Source: Laguncularia racemosa
Lineage: Eukaryota > Streptophyta > Magnoliopsida > Myrtales > Combretaceae
DNA length: 64,000 nucleotides
NCBI GenBank assembly: GCA_037954665.1
Contig: JBBMOL010000118.1
Span: 2,232,001-2,296,000 of the forward strand
Direction: 5' to 3'
The first letter of the stretch is position 1; every line of letters begins with the position of its first letter. This document shows positions 24,885 to 35,850 of the stretch, in pieces. Made by a program: the position numbers and the translations under genes. The notes under the pieces were generated by a model. It saw only the letters and a program-made list of their open reading frames with translations, ran no database searches and was not told the DNA's origin.

Positions 24885-25352
24885 TGTTACAGCTCATGCT
24901 AGGAATACTAAAAAGAGTCACAAAGTGCAAACTAGATTTCAAGATTACATCATGTAACTGTATAACTAGAAATCAGTTTACATAACAAGATTGGAATATA
25001 ACAAACAAAGAGCATATAAATAAACAGCTCAAAAGGGAAAAGGGTTTTTACCCCCCTTCTGAAATCGGTTTTCAATCTGTGGAGCTTAGGGCTGCTCGAA
25101 AGTCCTACCTGCATACATAACACATTCACAAACACTAGTAAAGATTACCTTAACAAGTTATAGAAGGAACAAGTAAAGAGGAGAGTTGAGAGAGAGTATC
25201 TGTAACCCTAAAAGCGAAGAAGAGAGGACGATACGGAGAGAGAGAGAGAAACTTCTGGAATAAAGCATACACCGGGGGTGAAGTAGTTACGGGCTTAAAA
25301 CGGGAAATGGCTGAGTAGTGGGCTGGGCTTGGAGAGTAATAACAACCCAACA
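24885..25352 (+). repeat. Chromovirus 3' LTR (468 bp)
   Basis: It begins tgttacagctcatgc and ends aacaacccaaca, followed by the target duplication AGATT. About 97 percent identical by eye to the 5' LTR. Confidence 0.94.
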
Positions 25353-25845
25353 AGATTCCAACAAACAATGATAGTAGAGGCACTAGAGAAAAAAGTTTGA
25401 AGAGATTCCAACAAATAATGACATTAGAGGCGCTAGAGAAAAATTCCGGCAAACAATGACATGATTGAGATAGAGTAAGAGAAGCCTAGAAATGAGGAAA
25501 TTGAGGTAGAGTGCAACAAACAAGAAATTATAGAAGTTCCAAAAGAACCAATTGTTGAGAACAATAAAGACTAAGATTTTCTATAAAATTCCAGTATTAA
25601 GATTGCTAATGCCAAATGTGTTCATTAAATCAATAAAAGAAGATCAATCTTTCAATCAAATGATCAAAGCACATCTAATCACTTTTTTTTATGATTGTTT
25701 ACAAGTCATTCAATTTCTTTTGGTATTACTAAGATATCATGTGAAGGTTTGAAGTTGGTTGATGATTGGTTTGGTATAGGGTAAGAGAGGAAATTTGTTT
25801 TCTATAGATTAATCTTTTATCAATGTGGACTAATAAGGGGAATAA
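25353..25845 (+). other. Internal region of the outer retroelement, 3' part
   Basis: Continues the sequence interrupted at 19936. It starts with two more copies of a ~58-bp unit ('ctagagaaaaaagtttgaag' and 'attccaacaaacaatgac'). It ends with the purine-rich 'aaggggaataa' before the LTR at 25846. No protein domain was found. Confidence 0.5.
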
Positions 25846-26347
25846 TGTGAAACAAGAGAAGATTGTAGATCTTATTTTATTTTATGTTATCTAGGCTAAA
25901 TATAGTTTTATTATTATCATTTATTTGGTTAGATTTAATTTCTTATTTTTAAGATTTAGGTAGACTAGTATCTTTTCTTTTTTTTTAAAGATGATAAATA
26001 TTTTATTTTCTAGTTTCCTTAAAAAGTAGTTTCCTAAAATATTGGGTTTTATTATGCTTATAAATAAGCAATGCTTGTAATCAATGAAAGACAAAGAGTT
26101 ACTTAACATTGAATAAAATTATTTTATGAATTGGTGTGATGCCTTTTCTTTCTCCTTAATTGTGTGATTCTATATAAATCACTATGTGATGTAAAGCCAC
26201 ACAAATCATCAAAGGTGTAAAGTCATCATTTAAATATAGTGGTAAGAGGTTGTTAAAATATATAAGGTAAAACTATTTTATCTTACTTCCATGTTTTTTC
26301 TTAGTATTCCATCATTTAATTTTTTTTTCTTCCATTGTCATACATCA
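25846..26347 (+). repeat. LTR copy 2 of the outer retroelement
   Basis: It starts TGTGAAACAAGAG after a purine-rich tract and ends cattgtcatacatca, matching the end of copy 1 (18910-19500). It contains the same 'aagatttaggtagac' and TATAAATAAGC landmarks. It is about 90 bp shorter than copy 1. Confidence 0.7.
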
Positions 26348-26355
26348 AATTATGA

Positions 26356-26652
26356 TGTAGAACAAGAGAAGGGAGTAGATCTTATTTTATTTTACCTTAT
26401 CCAAGTTAGATATAGTTTTATTATTATCTTTTATTTGATTACGATTTAGTTTCTTATTTTAAGATTTAGGTAGACCAATATTTTACTATTTTTTTAAGAT
26501 AGCAAATCTTTTATTTTTTAGTTTCCTTAAAAATTAGCTTTCCAGAATATTAAATTTTATTATACCTATAAATAGGTAAAGTTTGTAATCTATTAAAGAC
26601 GGGGAGTTGCTTAACGTTGAACAAAATTATTTTGTGAATTGGTATGATGCTC

Positions 26653-26691
<39 letters not shown>

Positions 26692-26745
26692 GAGTGTGTG
26701 ATTTCATTATAGATCATTGTATGGTGTGAGGCTATAATGCCTCGG
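26356..26745 (+). repeat. LTR copy 3, truncated, beside copy 2
   Basis: It starts TGTAGAACAAGAG only 8 bp after copy 2 and follows it closely to about 26640. It then carries a (TTA)n expansion (26653-26691) and stops near 26745. There it meets the remnant LTR of the Tat-type element. The 3' part of the LTR is missing. Confidence 0.65.
26653..26691. repeat. (TTA)n microsatellite
   Basis: About 13 TTA units inside LTR copy 3, absent from copies 1 and 2, so it expanded after the copies separated. Confidence 0.9.
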
Positions 26746-26757
26746 AAAAAAAAAGTT

Positions 26758-26937
26758 TTTCCATTTAGTTTCATTTTTATTCCTTTTTTTTCTTTTTTTT
26801 ATTGTTTTTATTATATATATATTTTTTGTAAACTAGGCTTTTTATTATTGCTATTATTATTATTTTATATTTTTTCATTTATTAATTTATTTATATTTTA
26901 AACAAATCTAGACAAAAGTAAAAATTGGATGTCTACA
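26758..26937 (-). repeat. Tat element 3' LTR remnant
   Basis: It aligns with 42880-43058 over about 180 bp, including 'actttcatttttattcc'-type sequence, the long T/A tract, 'actaggctttttattattgc' and the terminal 'tgtctaca'. The remaining ~2.4 kb expected from the other LTR is absent; LTR copy 3 of another element abuts here. Confidence 0.75.
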
Positions 26938-26956
26938 ACTGCTCATCTTTGCAGTG
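26938..26956 (-). other. Tat element polypurine tract region
   Basis: Minus-strand GCAAAGATGAGCAGT directly precedes the LTR start TGTAGACATCC. This matches the usual PPT/LTR junction of Tat elements in general form. Confidence 0.6.
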
Positions 26957-26958
26957 AA

Positions 26959-27318
26959 GTTCGAATAGAAATTTACTACAAAGACCAAAAATACACAATT
27001 TTTGTCCTTAGTCTAGAATGACATGCCTACTATTGATGAGATAGGATTTTAATATTTGCCTCCTACTGATGAGGGTGGTTTTAAGTGTGGTGCCATTTAC
27101 TAATGAGAGTGGACTTTAAGGCTTACCATCTACGAGAAGTTCAAATAGAAATTTACTACAAAGACAAAAAATACACAATTTTGTCCTTAGTCTATAATGA
27201 CATGCCTACTATTGATGAGATAGGATTTTAATATTTGCCTCCCATTGATGAGGGTGGTTTTAAGTGTGGTGCCATTTACTAATGAGAGTGGACTTTAAGG
27301 CTTTACCATCTACTGACA
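26959..27318. repeat. 180-bp tandem duplication in the Tat 3' UTR
   Basis: Copies lie at 26959-27138 and 27139-27318, with only a handful of substitutions and two 1-base indels between them, about 96 percent identical by eye. The duplication is much younger than the surrounding coding decay. Confidence 0.9.
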
Positions 27319-27500
27319 AGGATGGACTTAAAGAAGATGCCGACTACCAATGAGCTTAGACTTAGATATACTGCCATCTACCAATGAGAGTGGACTTATG
27401 AGGATGCTGGTTATTGATGAGACTAGACTTAAAGAGTTTGCCATCTACTAATGAGAATAGACTTCAGTGTATTGCTAGCTACTAACAAGACTAAACTTAA
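27050..27500. repeat. ~36-bp minisatellite in the Tat 3' UTR
   Basis: Irregular repeats of a unit like 'gccatctactaatgagagtggactta' recur about ten times with drift. They lie between integrase and the 3' LTR, where Ogre/Tat elements are known to carry tandem repeats that can seed satellites. Confidence 0.8.
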
Positions 27501-28039
27501 TTAATAATTGCTCTTTATATCAACCTTTTGAGGTTTTGAAAGTATGTTGAAACATGATACTTAGTAAAAATTACCTTACCAAAGAACGAATCTTACCAAT
27601 CTCATTGATTCCATCCTAGCTGTAGCTTCTCATTTTTCACTCAATGATCACTCGCTTGCTGAGCCAAAACAGCCTAGCGAAATGTCCGCAACCAATCTTC
27701 ATGGTCATGTCTTCTATTCAAGTGGTAGAATTAAACCTTCGAGGCATACTAACTTCTGAAATTGTGTTAGTCCTTCTTCTGATAATAAAATTTCCTTAGA
27801 AAAGGATTAAATCATAATGAAGCATCTAACCATTTATTTTATGGGTGTTAGCTTGGTTTATTTTTCATAATGCAATGTAAGGAATTTGAGAACAGGGAAC
27901 TTATTAAGTGAGGTGCATAGGTAAGGGTTTGTCAATGACCAATCCAACATTAACAACCATGGAGGATATCAACTTTGCTCGTAAACAATGAAAATTACGT
28001 CATAAAGAGATTAATATTGTTGACATTTTCATCGGGTCC
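27501..28039 (-). other. Tat element 3' untranslated region
   Basis: No frame or domain is seen between the minisatellite and the integrase end. It probably belongs to the element's 3' UTR because it is bounded by element sequence on both sides. Confidence 0.45.
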
Positions 28040-28985
28040 ACAAAAGATTTCATTGATTATTCATGGGTAATACAACTTTATTACATCTGTGTTAATGGGC
28101 CTCCTCGAGTTTAGGCCATCCATATCAACTAGTACTAATGCCCCCCCTATTAAGACCTTTTTCACAACATAGGGTCCTTCATAATTTGGAGTGAATTTTC
28201 CTCTAGGATCCTATGTGTTTGGTAACACTTTCTTCAATACTAAATCTCCCTCCTTGAAGCTTCTTAGTCGTACTTTCTTATTGAATGCTTTAGCCATTCT
28301 CTGTTGGTAGCACTGCCCATGACACAATGTTGTAAGTCTCTTTTCATTGATTAGATTTAGTTGATCTACCCTCTTCTTTACCCATTTCGCTTTGTCTAAT
28401 TGTGTTTAAGTGAGTACACTAAAGGATGGGATTTGTACTTCCATGGGCAACACGACCTTGGTTCTATATACTAGTGAGCAAGGAGTGGCTCTCGTTGAAG
28501 TTCTTATCGAGTTTTTATATGCTATGAGAGCGAACGGTAATATTTCATCCCAATTGATGTAAGTGATTGCCATTTTTTCAATAATTCTTTTTATATTTTT
28601 ATTGGTAGCTTCAACTGCTTCATTCATTCGAAGACGGTACGGAGTTGAATTTCTATGATTGATTCTAAATTGTTAGCATGTTTTTTTTACTAATCTATTG
28701 TTTAAATTGGTTCTTTAATCAGTAATAATGGATTCAGGTGTCCCATATCTAGTAATTATGTCCCTTTCTAAGAACTTGATGACCACTTCTTTGGTCACAC
28801 TAGTATATGAAGATGCTTAAACCCATTTGGTAAAATAGTCGATGGCTACCAAAATGAACCTGTGTCCGTTTGAAGCTTTTGGAGTTATTGGGCCAATCAT
28901 ATCAACACCCCGTATGGAGAATGGCCGTGGGGCCAATAATACATGTAATTCTTAGGGTAGAGCATTGATTTTATTAGCATAAACC
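28040..28985 (-). pseudogene. Tat element integrase, core and C-terminal part
   Basis: Minus-strand translation gives a core segment near 28850 resembling GVDMIGPITPKASNGHRF, and RYGTPESIITD near 28730. NEAVEATNKNIKRIIEKM follows near 28610, with SIRTSTRATPCSLVY near 28490. The C-terminal tail near 28150-28280 contains NYEGPYVVKK. This is the integrase of Tat-type Ty3/gypsy elements. Several stops interrupt it. The N-terminal part lies beyond the nested element, from 33332, and the reading matches across one copy of the TGGCA target site. Confidence 0.88.
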
Positions 28986-28990
28986 TGGCA

Positions 28991-29820
28991 TGATGAGAAT
29001 TAAACCTCTAGATCCAGCAGTGGGGAAATCAAATTGGACAATTGAGCCCAAACATCTACATGTTATCTTATTTATCTAATAACAATTTGTCTTTACATTG
29101 TAGCAGGTAAATTTATCGGTTTTTACAAGATGACGAATAAAATTCACTAAGGATCAATTGTGGGTCATTCATGGACTTACATCAATCAAAAGAACCAGTC
29201 CAACAATTGTTCAATGGAAGTGAAGAACTAGCCACTTTTTAAGGGTTTATTTGTAATTTTGTTTTGGTGTTTTATAGGTCACTTGTGGGTTTTACTTGTA
29301 ATTTTGTTTTGTTGAATTTACCCTATTTAGAGCAAGTATAAATACTAGCTAAGTAGGTTTAGAAGGAGACTTTTGATAAACACATTTTTGGCTGCCTCTT
29401 TACGTGAAGGGTATGATACTTTTCACAAAATGCTCTTATCAATTTTACTTTAGAATTCTAGCGAGTGGACTTGAATTTGTTGTGAATGATATCAACAAAT
29501 TACGAGTTGATCTTAATTCCAACTAGTGCATAATATTTGGTAAGGAATTAGTTACTTTATGTTGTTCTTGATTCACACAAATTAGGGTTCATTTTTCAAG
29601 CTTGGATTCACACCATTTGTTTGGAAATTGGAATCAATTGTGTTTATTTCTTTAATTGGTATTTGGAATTCCAATTGAGTACAATATACTTTTATATTCA
29701 ATCAAATTAGTTCGTGATATTAGGGTTCACGTGGAAGTGGAATCATGCCATTTTATGAATTGTGTTTAGTTGATTATCCAATTGGCTTTATGTGATTGTA
29801 ATTGGATATTAGGTACATGA
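28991..29820 (+). repeat. Nested element 5' LTR (830 bp)
   Basis: It begins TGATGAGAATTAAACC and ends ...GGTACATGA, where the expected final CA has mutated. TATAAATA at 29337-29344 is the likely promoter. Confidence 0.9.
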
Positions 29821-29827
29821 TATTTTT

Positions 29828-29839
29828 TGGTATCAAAGC
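29828..29839 (+). other. Nested element primer-binding site
   Basis: TGGTATCAAAGC matches the initiator tRNA-Met complement with one change. Confidence 0.8.
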
Positions 29840-30269
29840 AAGGGTTTTTGAGAAGGGATTACATGATTTCAACTTGGGAATTAGGGTTCTTGAACTTCTA
29901 TTTCTTAATTGAAGTTATTTGCAGTGGAATTGAAGTAATTTAAGTGATTGTATTGTGATTTACCTTCATTGTTGCGGAAGTGGAAGTAGAAATTTCATAC
30001 TTGATCTTTCTATTCTTTAACTTTGCCATGAGTTTCTTGTTTGAGGAGGAAGGGAATTGCATTTCTTGGGGATTTCGGAACTAAAACTTACCTTCATTTC
30101 TAGATTTTGCTTTCATTGCATGGAGGATTTGGAAGCAATTTGAAATTAAAAAAAAAAAAAACAATCATTAGTTGAATGAGTTATTGTGTATTGTTAATAC
30201 ACTTTGACTAGTTTGAATTGTTTACTTACCATTTGGAGAAGTATCATTAATTGTTTCCATTATTGCTTG

Positions 30270-30545
30270 TTGCCGTGATTGGAAGTGTATGTGTTGCACC
30301 ATGGGTGAAGTGTGTGTATTGCACCATGGGTGAGGTGTGTGTGTGTGTGGCGTAGTGAGTGTGGTGTGGTTGAAGGTTGTTCCACCGTGGTGAAGTGTGT
30401 GTATTGTGGTTTGAAGAAGTGCTGCACCGTGATTGTGTGTGTGTGCCATGGAGTAAGTGTGTATTGAAGTGTGAAGTGAGTGTGTGTTGAAGTGTGAAGA
30501 GTGTGTGTGTTGAAGTGTGAAGTGAGCATGTGTTGAAGTAATTAT
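30270..30545 (+). repeat. GT-rich minisatellite in the nested element leader
   Basis: Repeats of 'gcaccatgggtgaagtgtgt' and 'tgttgaagtgtgaagtgag' type between primer site and gag. Long minus-strand His/Thr-rich frames here are by-products of the repeat. Confidence 0.8.
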
Positions 30546-30623
30546 TGTGTATTGCATTTGACGTGAAGTATATTACACTTGCCTTGAATTGTTTTTATGT
30601 TCCAACAGATCAATTCATCAACT

Positions 30624-32250
30624 ATGTCAAATGATAGTGTTAATAGGGGAATTGGAAATGAGGCCAATAGCCAAGTCGGTGGCGGTCAGGGTCATTGAAC
30701 TATAGGTGGAAGAACATTGGAGGATTAGTTGCAGGATCTCACCACTATTGTTGCTACATTAGCAGCAAGGATAGATCGAATAACCATTAGTAGCAAATCC
30801 TTAGGCACCTCCACCTAGGGTAGTTCCTCGGAATGTTCACAAGGAGGGAGCTATTGGAGGTAATATGGGCAGAAGAATGGAGGGAGATTATTATGCTCTT
30901 AGGGAGGAAAGAGATGATAATTTTGAGAATAACCCTTACCCAAATAGGGATTTCAGATCATCTTGGGGATTGGAGTATGTGAAACTATAGATGCCTTCAT
31001 TTGATGGTAGGGGTTGAGCAGATGATTATATGGATTAGGAGGACAAGATTGAGGGTCTGTTTTAGTGCTATAAGATTGATGATAACATTCAAGTTCATCT
31101 TGCGGCTGTGGAATTCATAGGTTATGCCGCCTTATGGTGGAAAAATCTTGTGATTAGCAGATGAAGGGATGGTGAGGCTGATATACACACCTGGCGGGAC
31201 ATGAAATGGGTATTAAGGAAAAGGTTTATACCTGAACATTACAGACAAAAACCGTTTATGCGTCTCTAAACACTGAGGTAGGGAGGCAAAACAATTGATA
31301 ATTATGCACAGGAGTTTGAGACACTGATGATCAGATGTGAATCAGTTGAGCTTCTTAAGCAAACCTTAGCACAATTTATGTTTGGGTTGAAGTATGAGAT
31401 TGCCTACATTGTAGAGTTACAGAGGTATAATACACTTGATGAGGCTATCCAATTAGCCTTGAAAGTGGAGAGGTAGAGGCGATCCAACCCTTTCTGAGCC
31501 ACTAGTAACAAGTATGGAACTTCTACCAAACCTCTTGGATCAAATGGTCAGATGGGAGGACAAAAAGGAATAAGGTAACATGCTAAGGCTTTGGACAAAA
31601 ATGTCTCTAACACTGATAGGAGAAGGATACTTCTGGGAAAGGAAAGAGCTGGTTGGGGTTGATTTCAGGCAGACAGTACTGGGTCAACTAGTGGAAAAAT
31701 GCGCCAAATTAAATGTTTCAATTGCATGGGTTTTAGACGCATGGCTACGCACTGTCTTAATAAAAGGGTGATGACTGTTATGGAGGGGAACAATGAAGAT
31801 GATCAAGAAGAAGTTGTTGAGCCTACAGATTTGTCCATAGCTTTTTAGGAATATTATGATGATTAGGATGCCAAGACACATGAGGACAAGAGGGATGATA
31901 AATACTTACCTATTAATGTGTTACGAAGGGTTATGTCCATATCTCCATATGTTAGGGACATACAAAGGGAGAACTTGTTCCACACACCTTGTGGGATTCG
32001 AGGTAACTTGTGTGTTCTTTTCATTAATGGTGGTAGTTACACTAATGTCGTATCTGCTGCATTAGTAAATAACTTACAACTAGTCACTAGTCTACATCCA
32101 CACCCTTATAAATTACATTGGCTAGATGATTGAGATAGTTTGCATATTACACAGAGGGCATAGGTGCCATTTAGTATAGGAGATAGATATAATGATGAGA
32201 TTATCTATTATTTTTTCCTATGTGCGCCTTTCATATATTGTTGAGTAGGC
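30624..32250 (+). pseudogene. Gag-protease relic of the nested element
   Basis: ATG at 30624 (MSNDSVNRGIGN). Retrotrans_gag motifs include FVP-type RFIPEHYRQKPFMRL near 31220 and NYAQEFETLMIRCE near 31300. The knuckle CFNCMGFRRMATHC lies near 31715. A retropepsin-like segment near 31990-32080 has NGGSYTN where the catalytic D-S-G-S-T is expected, so the active site aspartate is lost. Many in-frame TAG/TGA codons occur. After about 32250 no pol domain follows before the LTR. Confidence 0.82.
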
Positions 32251-32494
32251 CTTGGTTGTTTGACAGAGAGGTGTTACATGACTGGTTTAGAAACACTTAT
32301 ATGTTTTAGAAAGATGGTGCATGGGTTATCTTGACTCTTATGTCTCTATCTGAAGTTCGCACACTTCAAGAACATATCAGTAAAACTAATGGCTTCTCAA
32401 GATTTCAAGCTAACAAGCACACGTAAACACTGGATGTTAGTCTAAGAAAAGACCCCTTAGATTTAAGGGTAAATCTTTCAAAGGCTTAAGGAGA

Positions 32495-33326
32495 TGATGG
32501 GAATCAAACATCTAGATCTAGCAGTAAGGAAATCAAATTAGACAATTAAGCCCGGACATCTACATGTTATCTTATTTATCTAATAACATTTTGTCTTTGC
32601 ATTGTAGCAGGTAAATTTATTGGTTTTTACAAGATGGAGAATAAAATTCACTAAGGATCAATCGTGGGTCATTCATGGACTTACATCAATCAAAAGAACC
32701 GGTCCAACAATTGTTCCATGGAAGTGAAGAACTAACCACTTTTTGAGGGTTTATTTGTAATTTTGTTTTGGTGTTTTAAACCGGTCATTTGTGGGTTTTA
32801 CTTGTAATTTTGTTTTGTTGAATTTACCCTATTTAGAGCAATTATAAATACTTGCTAAGTAGGTTTAGAAGGGGACTTTTGATAAGCACATTTTTTGCTG
32901 CCTCTTTACGTGAAGGGTGTGATACTTTTCACAAAAATACTTTTATCAATTTTACTCTAGGATTGTGGCAAGTGGACTTGGATTTTTTGTGAGTGATATC
33001 AACAAATTACAAGTTGATCCTAATTCCAACTAGTGCGTAATATTTAGTAAGGAATTAGTTACTTTATGTTGTTCTTGATTTGTGCAAATTAGGGTTCAAT
33101 TTTCAAGCTTGGATTTATGCCATTTGTTTGGAAATTAGACTCAATTGTGTTTATTTCTTTAATTGGTATTTAGAATTCCAATTGAGTACAATATAATTTC
33201 ATATTCAATCAAATTGGTTCATGCTATTAGGATTCACGTGGAAATGGAATCATGCCATTTTATGAATTGCGTTTAGTTGATTATCTAATTGGCTTTATGT
33301 GATTGTAATTGATATTAGGCACATCA
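32495..33326 (+). repeat. Nested element 3' LTR (832 bp)
   Basis: It begins TGATGGGAATCAAAC and ends ...GGCACATCA, then target duplication TGGCA. It is preceded by purine-rich 'aaggcttaaggaga'. Confidence 0.9.
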
Positions 33327-33331
33327 TGGCA

Positions 33332-34135
33332 TAAGTGGTAATGCCTCACATGTTTAATACAGTTTGTTTCCATAGTTATCTAGAAGTAACCCATCCTCAT
33401 GATTTTACTGGCTAACATATATCCGTTCATGTGTAGTCTACAGACTCCCTCATGTACTTCCCGCATCAGGGTATCCACTTCCTCCTCGTCAACACACCTT
33501 AACAGGGTAGTATCGAAGGATTTCTTATATAGCATGAGATTGTTAGGTAAAAAATGTGCTACTAACCTCCTTAATGCTTTTCGATCTTTCTTATCTGCCT
33601 CCTCTGGATAAGTGCCATTTTGAAGGAATTCCTGGATATCATGGTACTAGGGCCTTCGATTTTGATTCTCTTCCACCATTAGGCAAAAAGCTAGTTTCTC
33701 TTCCATTTCGATCTTTATAGGTTGAATCTCCATACTGCCTGAGATTCGGATCATGGATGCCAATGTCACTAGAGCATTAGCGAATTGATTTTGGGTTTTA
33801 AGCACATATGTGAAAATTTTTTTTTCAAAACTTTCCATTAATTCGCTAAGAAGCTAGTGGTACAAAATTAATTTGCTATCTCTGGTCATGTATTCTCCTA
33901 AGGCTTGGAGAATAATTAAAGATGAGTCTCCATATACTTCCAGTTCTTGGATGCCCCTTCTAACACCATCTTAAGTCTTAGGATACAAACTTTGTATTCT
34001 GCTATATTGTTAGTATACGAGAAGGTTAACTTTACTGCTACAGGAAAATGGTTACCTTTAGGAGATATCAAGACCACTCTTATTCCATATCCAAACACAT
34101 TTGTGACTCCATCAAAATACAACTCCCACTAGTGG
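33332..34135 (-). pseudogene. Tat element integrase N-part and archaeal-type RNase H
   Basis: Reading leftward: MYFDGVTNVFGYGIRVVL near 34110 and NNIAEYKVCILRLKM near 34000 are the D and E motif regions of the additional archaeal-type RNase H found in Tat elements. The linker and the H-containing start of the integrase zinc region follow near 33420 (MREVHEGVC). Stops occur near 33915 and 33646. The coding continues across the nested element into 28985. Confidence 0.82.
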
Positions 34136-34139
34136 CCTT

Positions 34140-35340
34140 CTGACCCTTTGTCAATGGTGGCCATAATCCCTTCATTTGGAAACTGAGTTTTCGAGATTTC
34201 TGATGTATCTTTCCTTGATATTCAACCAACTGGTCTACCAAAGCCTATCCTTTTATCGAGTTTTGATTTATGTAAGTAATATCGAACTCTGAAAGTAACA
34301 TCTGTCATTTAGAGATTCTTCCTACCAATGCTGGTGCAAGTCCTTTCGACCTTTAAGTATCTCTATTCTCCTTCAATGAACTTTTTGCTTAGATAATATA
34401 TAGGGTGCTCTTTTCCTCTAGTCTCATCTTTTTGCCCTAGCACATAACCAATGGACTCTAGGAGTACGATTCGTGAAATACCTTTTGATTTCAAAGAAAG
34501 CTTCCTCACTTTCTACATCCTATTTCATCTTGGAATTCTTTTTTAGAAGCTTGAATAAGGGATGGCACTTATCAGTGAGTTGAGATATAAACCTAGTTAT
34601 GTAGTTCAACTTTCCTAATAGACTCCTTACCTCTTTAAGGGTTTGTAGGGCTGACATTTCAACAATTACCTTTACCTTTTCTAGGTCTGCTTCGATCCCC
34701 TTCTTGCCGATAACAAATCTTAGGAGTTTCCTTGATGTTACTCCAAATGTGTACGTTTTAGGATTCAACTTCAATTGAAATTTTCTAAGCCTTTCAAACA
34801 ACTTCTTGAGGACTTCCGCATGGTCTTCCCTTTCCCTAGACTTAGAGATCATTTCGTCGATGTATACCTCTACTTCTTTATGCATCATGTCATGGAACAA
34901 TGCTACCATAGCTCGCTGATACATTGCTCCCGTATTCTTTAAACCAAAAGGCATAACTTTATAGCAAAATGTTCCCCATGTAGTAATGAATGTTGTTTTG
35001 GTCTTGTATTCTTCCAACATCTTAATCTGGTTATACCCCAAAAAGCCGTCCATGAAAGAGAAAAGGTGATTTTCCAACGGTATTATCTACTAAGATATCG
35101 ATATGTGGTAATGGGAAATTATCTTTTGGCATGGCTTGGTTTAAGTCTCTGAAATCAACACAAACCCGAATTTTCCTCTTTTTTTTCTTAAGGATAAGCA
35201 CTACATTCGCTATCCACTCTGGATAATCAGATACCTCAATGAACTTGACCTCCGATAACTTCTTCACTTCTTCTTTGATTTTCAACAAAACATTGGGCTA
35301 AAACCTCCTAAGTTTTTGTCACCTTAGTCTGAAGTTAACT
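34140..35340 (-). pseudogene. Tat element reverse transcriptase and RNase H
   Basis: Minus-strand RT motifs in order: PEWIANVVLILKKK near 35215; RVCVDFRDLNQAMPKD near 35150; MDGFLGYNQIKM near 35040, split by a frameshift; MPFGLKNTGAMYQRAM near 34950; and the catalytic box VYIDEMISKS near 34865, where the family has YVDDM. The second aspartate is thus replaced by glutamate. The SLLGKLNYITRFI segment follows near 34610. The RNase H portion from 34500 down to 34140 is readable only in fragments. Confidence 0.88.
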
Positions 35341-35850
35341 TTGGTGGGTAGTTTGTGAACTACTATTGAAGGATCAAGCCCTGGCATATCCTTGTATGAT
35401 CATGCAAACATGTTTAGATATTTAGACAATAATTGTAATAGTTCCCTTCTATGTTCTTCCTGACAAGCTATTCCTGACCTTAAGGTTCCTAGGGTTTTCA
35501 TCTGTTCCCAAGTTTACCTCAACGATTGGTTCATCAATGATAACTTTGCCTTGCTTAAGTTGATTCCAACTCTCCTGAATCTCATTTAACTTTTAAAAAT
35601 CACCTCCAACGACTAACCTAGTAGGGCCGAAAGTGATATCAACATTTTCATCATTTACAGGCACAAGATACCCTCTGTTTTTATTGATTTCTTTGGATTT
35701 GAGAAATAACAATGAATAGAAAAACAAAGAAGCAAAAGAGAAAAATTTAGGAAGAGAAATTCAAGTCTTTATTCATGGTGAGAGGAATATTTATTGTTTA
35801 TCATGCTAAACTAAATCAAATTGGAATATTAAAAATGAATTAGATGCTTC

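Larger units (their letters stand above)
19937..25352 (+). mobile_element. Ty3/gypsy chromovirus, complete, nested
   Basis: LTRs lie at 19937-20403 and 24885-25352, both TG...CA, with target duplication AGATT at 19932-19936 and 25353-25357. It is inserted in the internal region of another retroelement. Polypurine-like CGGGAGCAAAA precedes the second LTR. The internal region encodes gag, protease, RT, RNase H, integrase and a C-terminal chromodomain-like tail, so it is a chromovirus; the small size (5.4 kb, 467-bp LTRs) suggests the Reina clade. By eye the LTRs differ at about 14 or 15 of 467 positions plus two small indels. Many nonsense codons make it non-autonomous. Confidence 0.95.
28991..33326 (+). 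mobile_element. Nested non-autonomous LTR element with gag and protease only
   Basis: LTRs lie at 28991-29820 and 32495-33326 with target duplication TGGCA at 28986-28990 and 33327-33331. The primer site is at 29828-29839, and a purine-rich stretch lies before the second LTR. The internal region (2.7 kb) encodes a Ty3/gypsy-like gag, a zinc knuckle and a protease relic, but no RT, RNase H or integrase. It therefore relied on enzymes of another element. The LTRs have diverged noticeably, so it is not recent. A related solo LTR lies at 61271-61980. Confidence 0.92.

Noticed and set aside
30222..30557. His/Thr-rich minus-strand frames
   Set aside because: They arise from the GT-rich minisatellite in the nested element leader.
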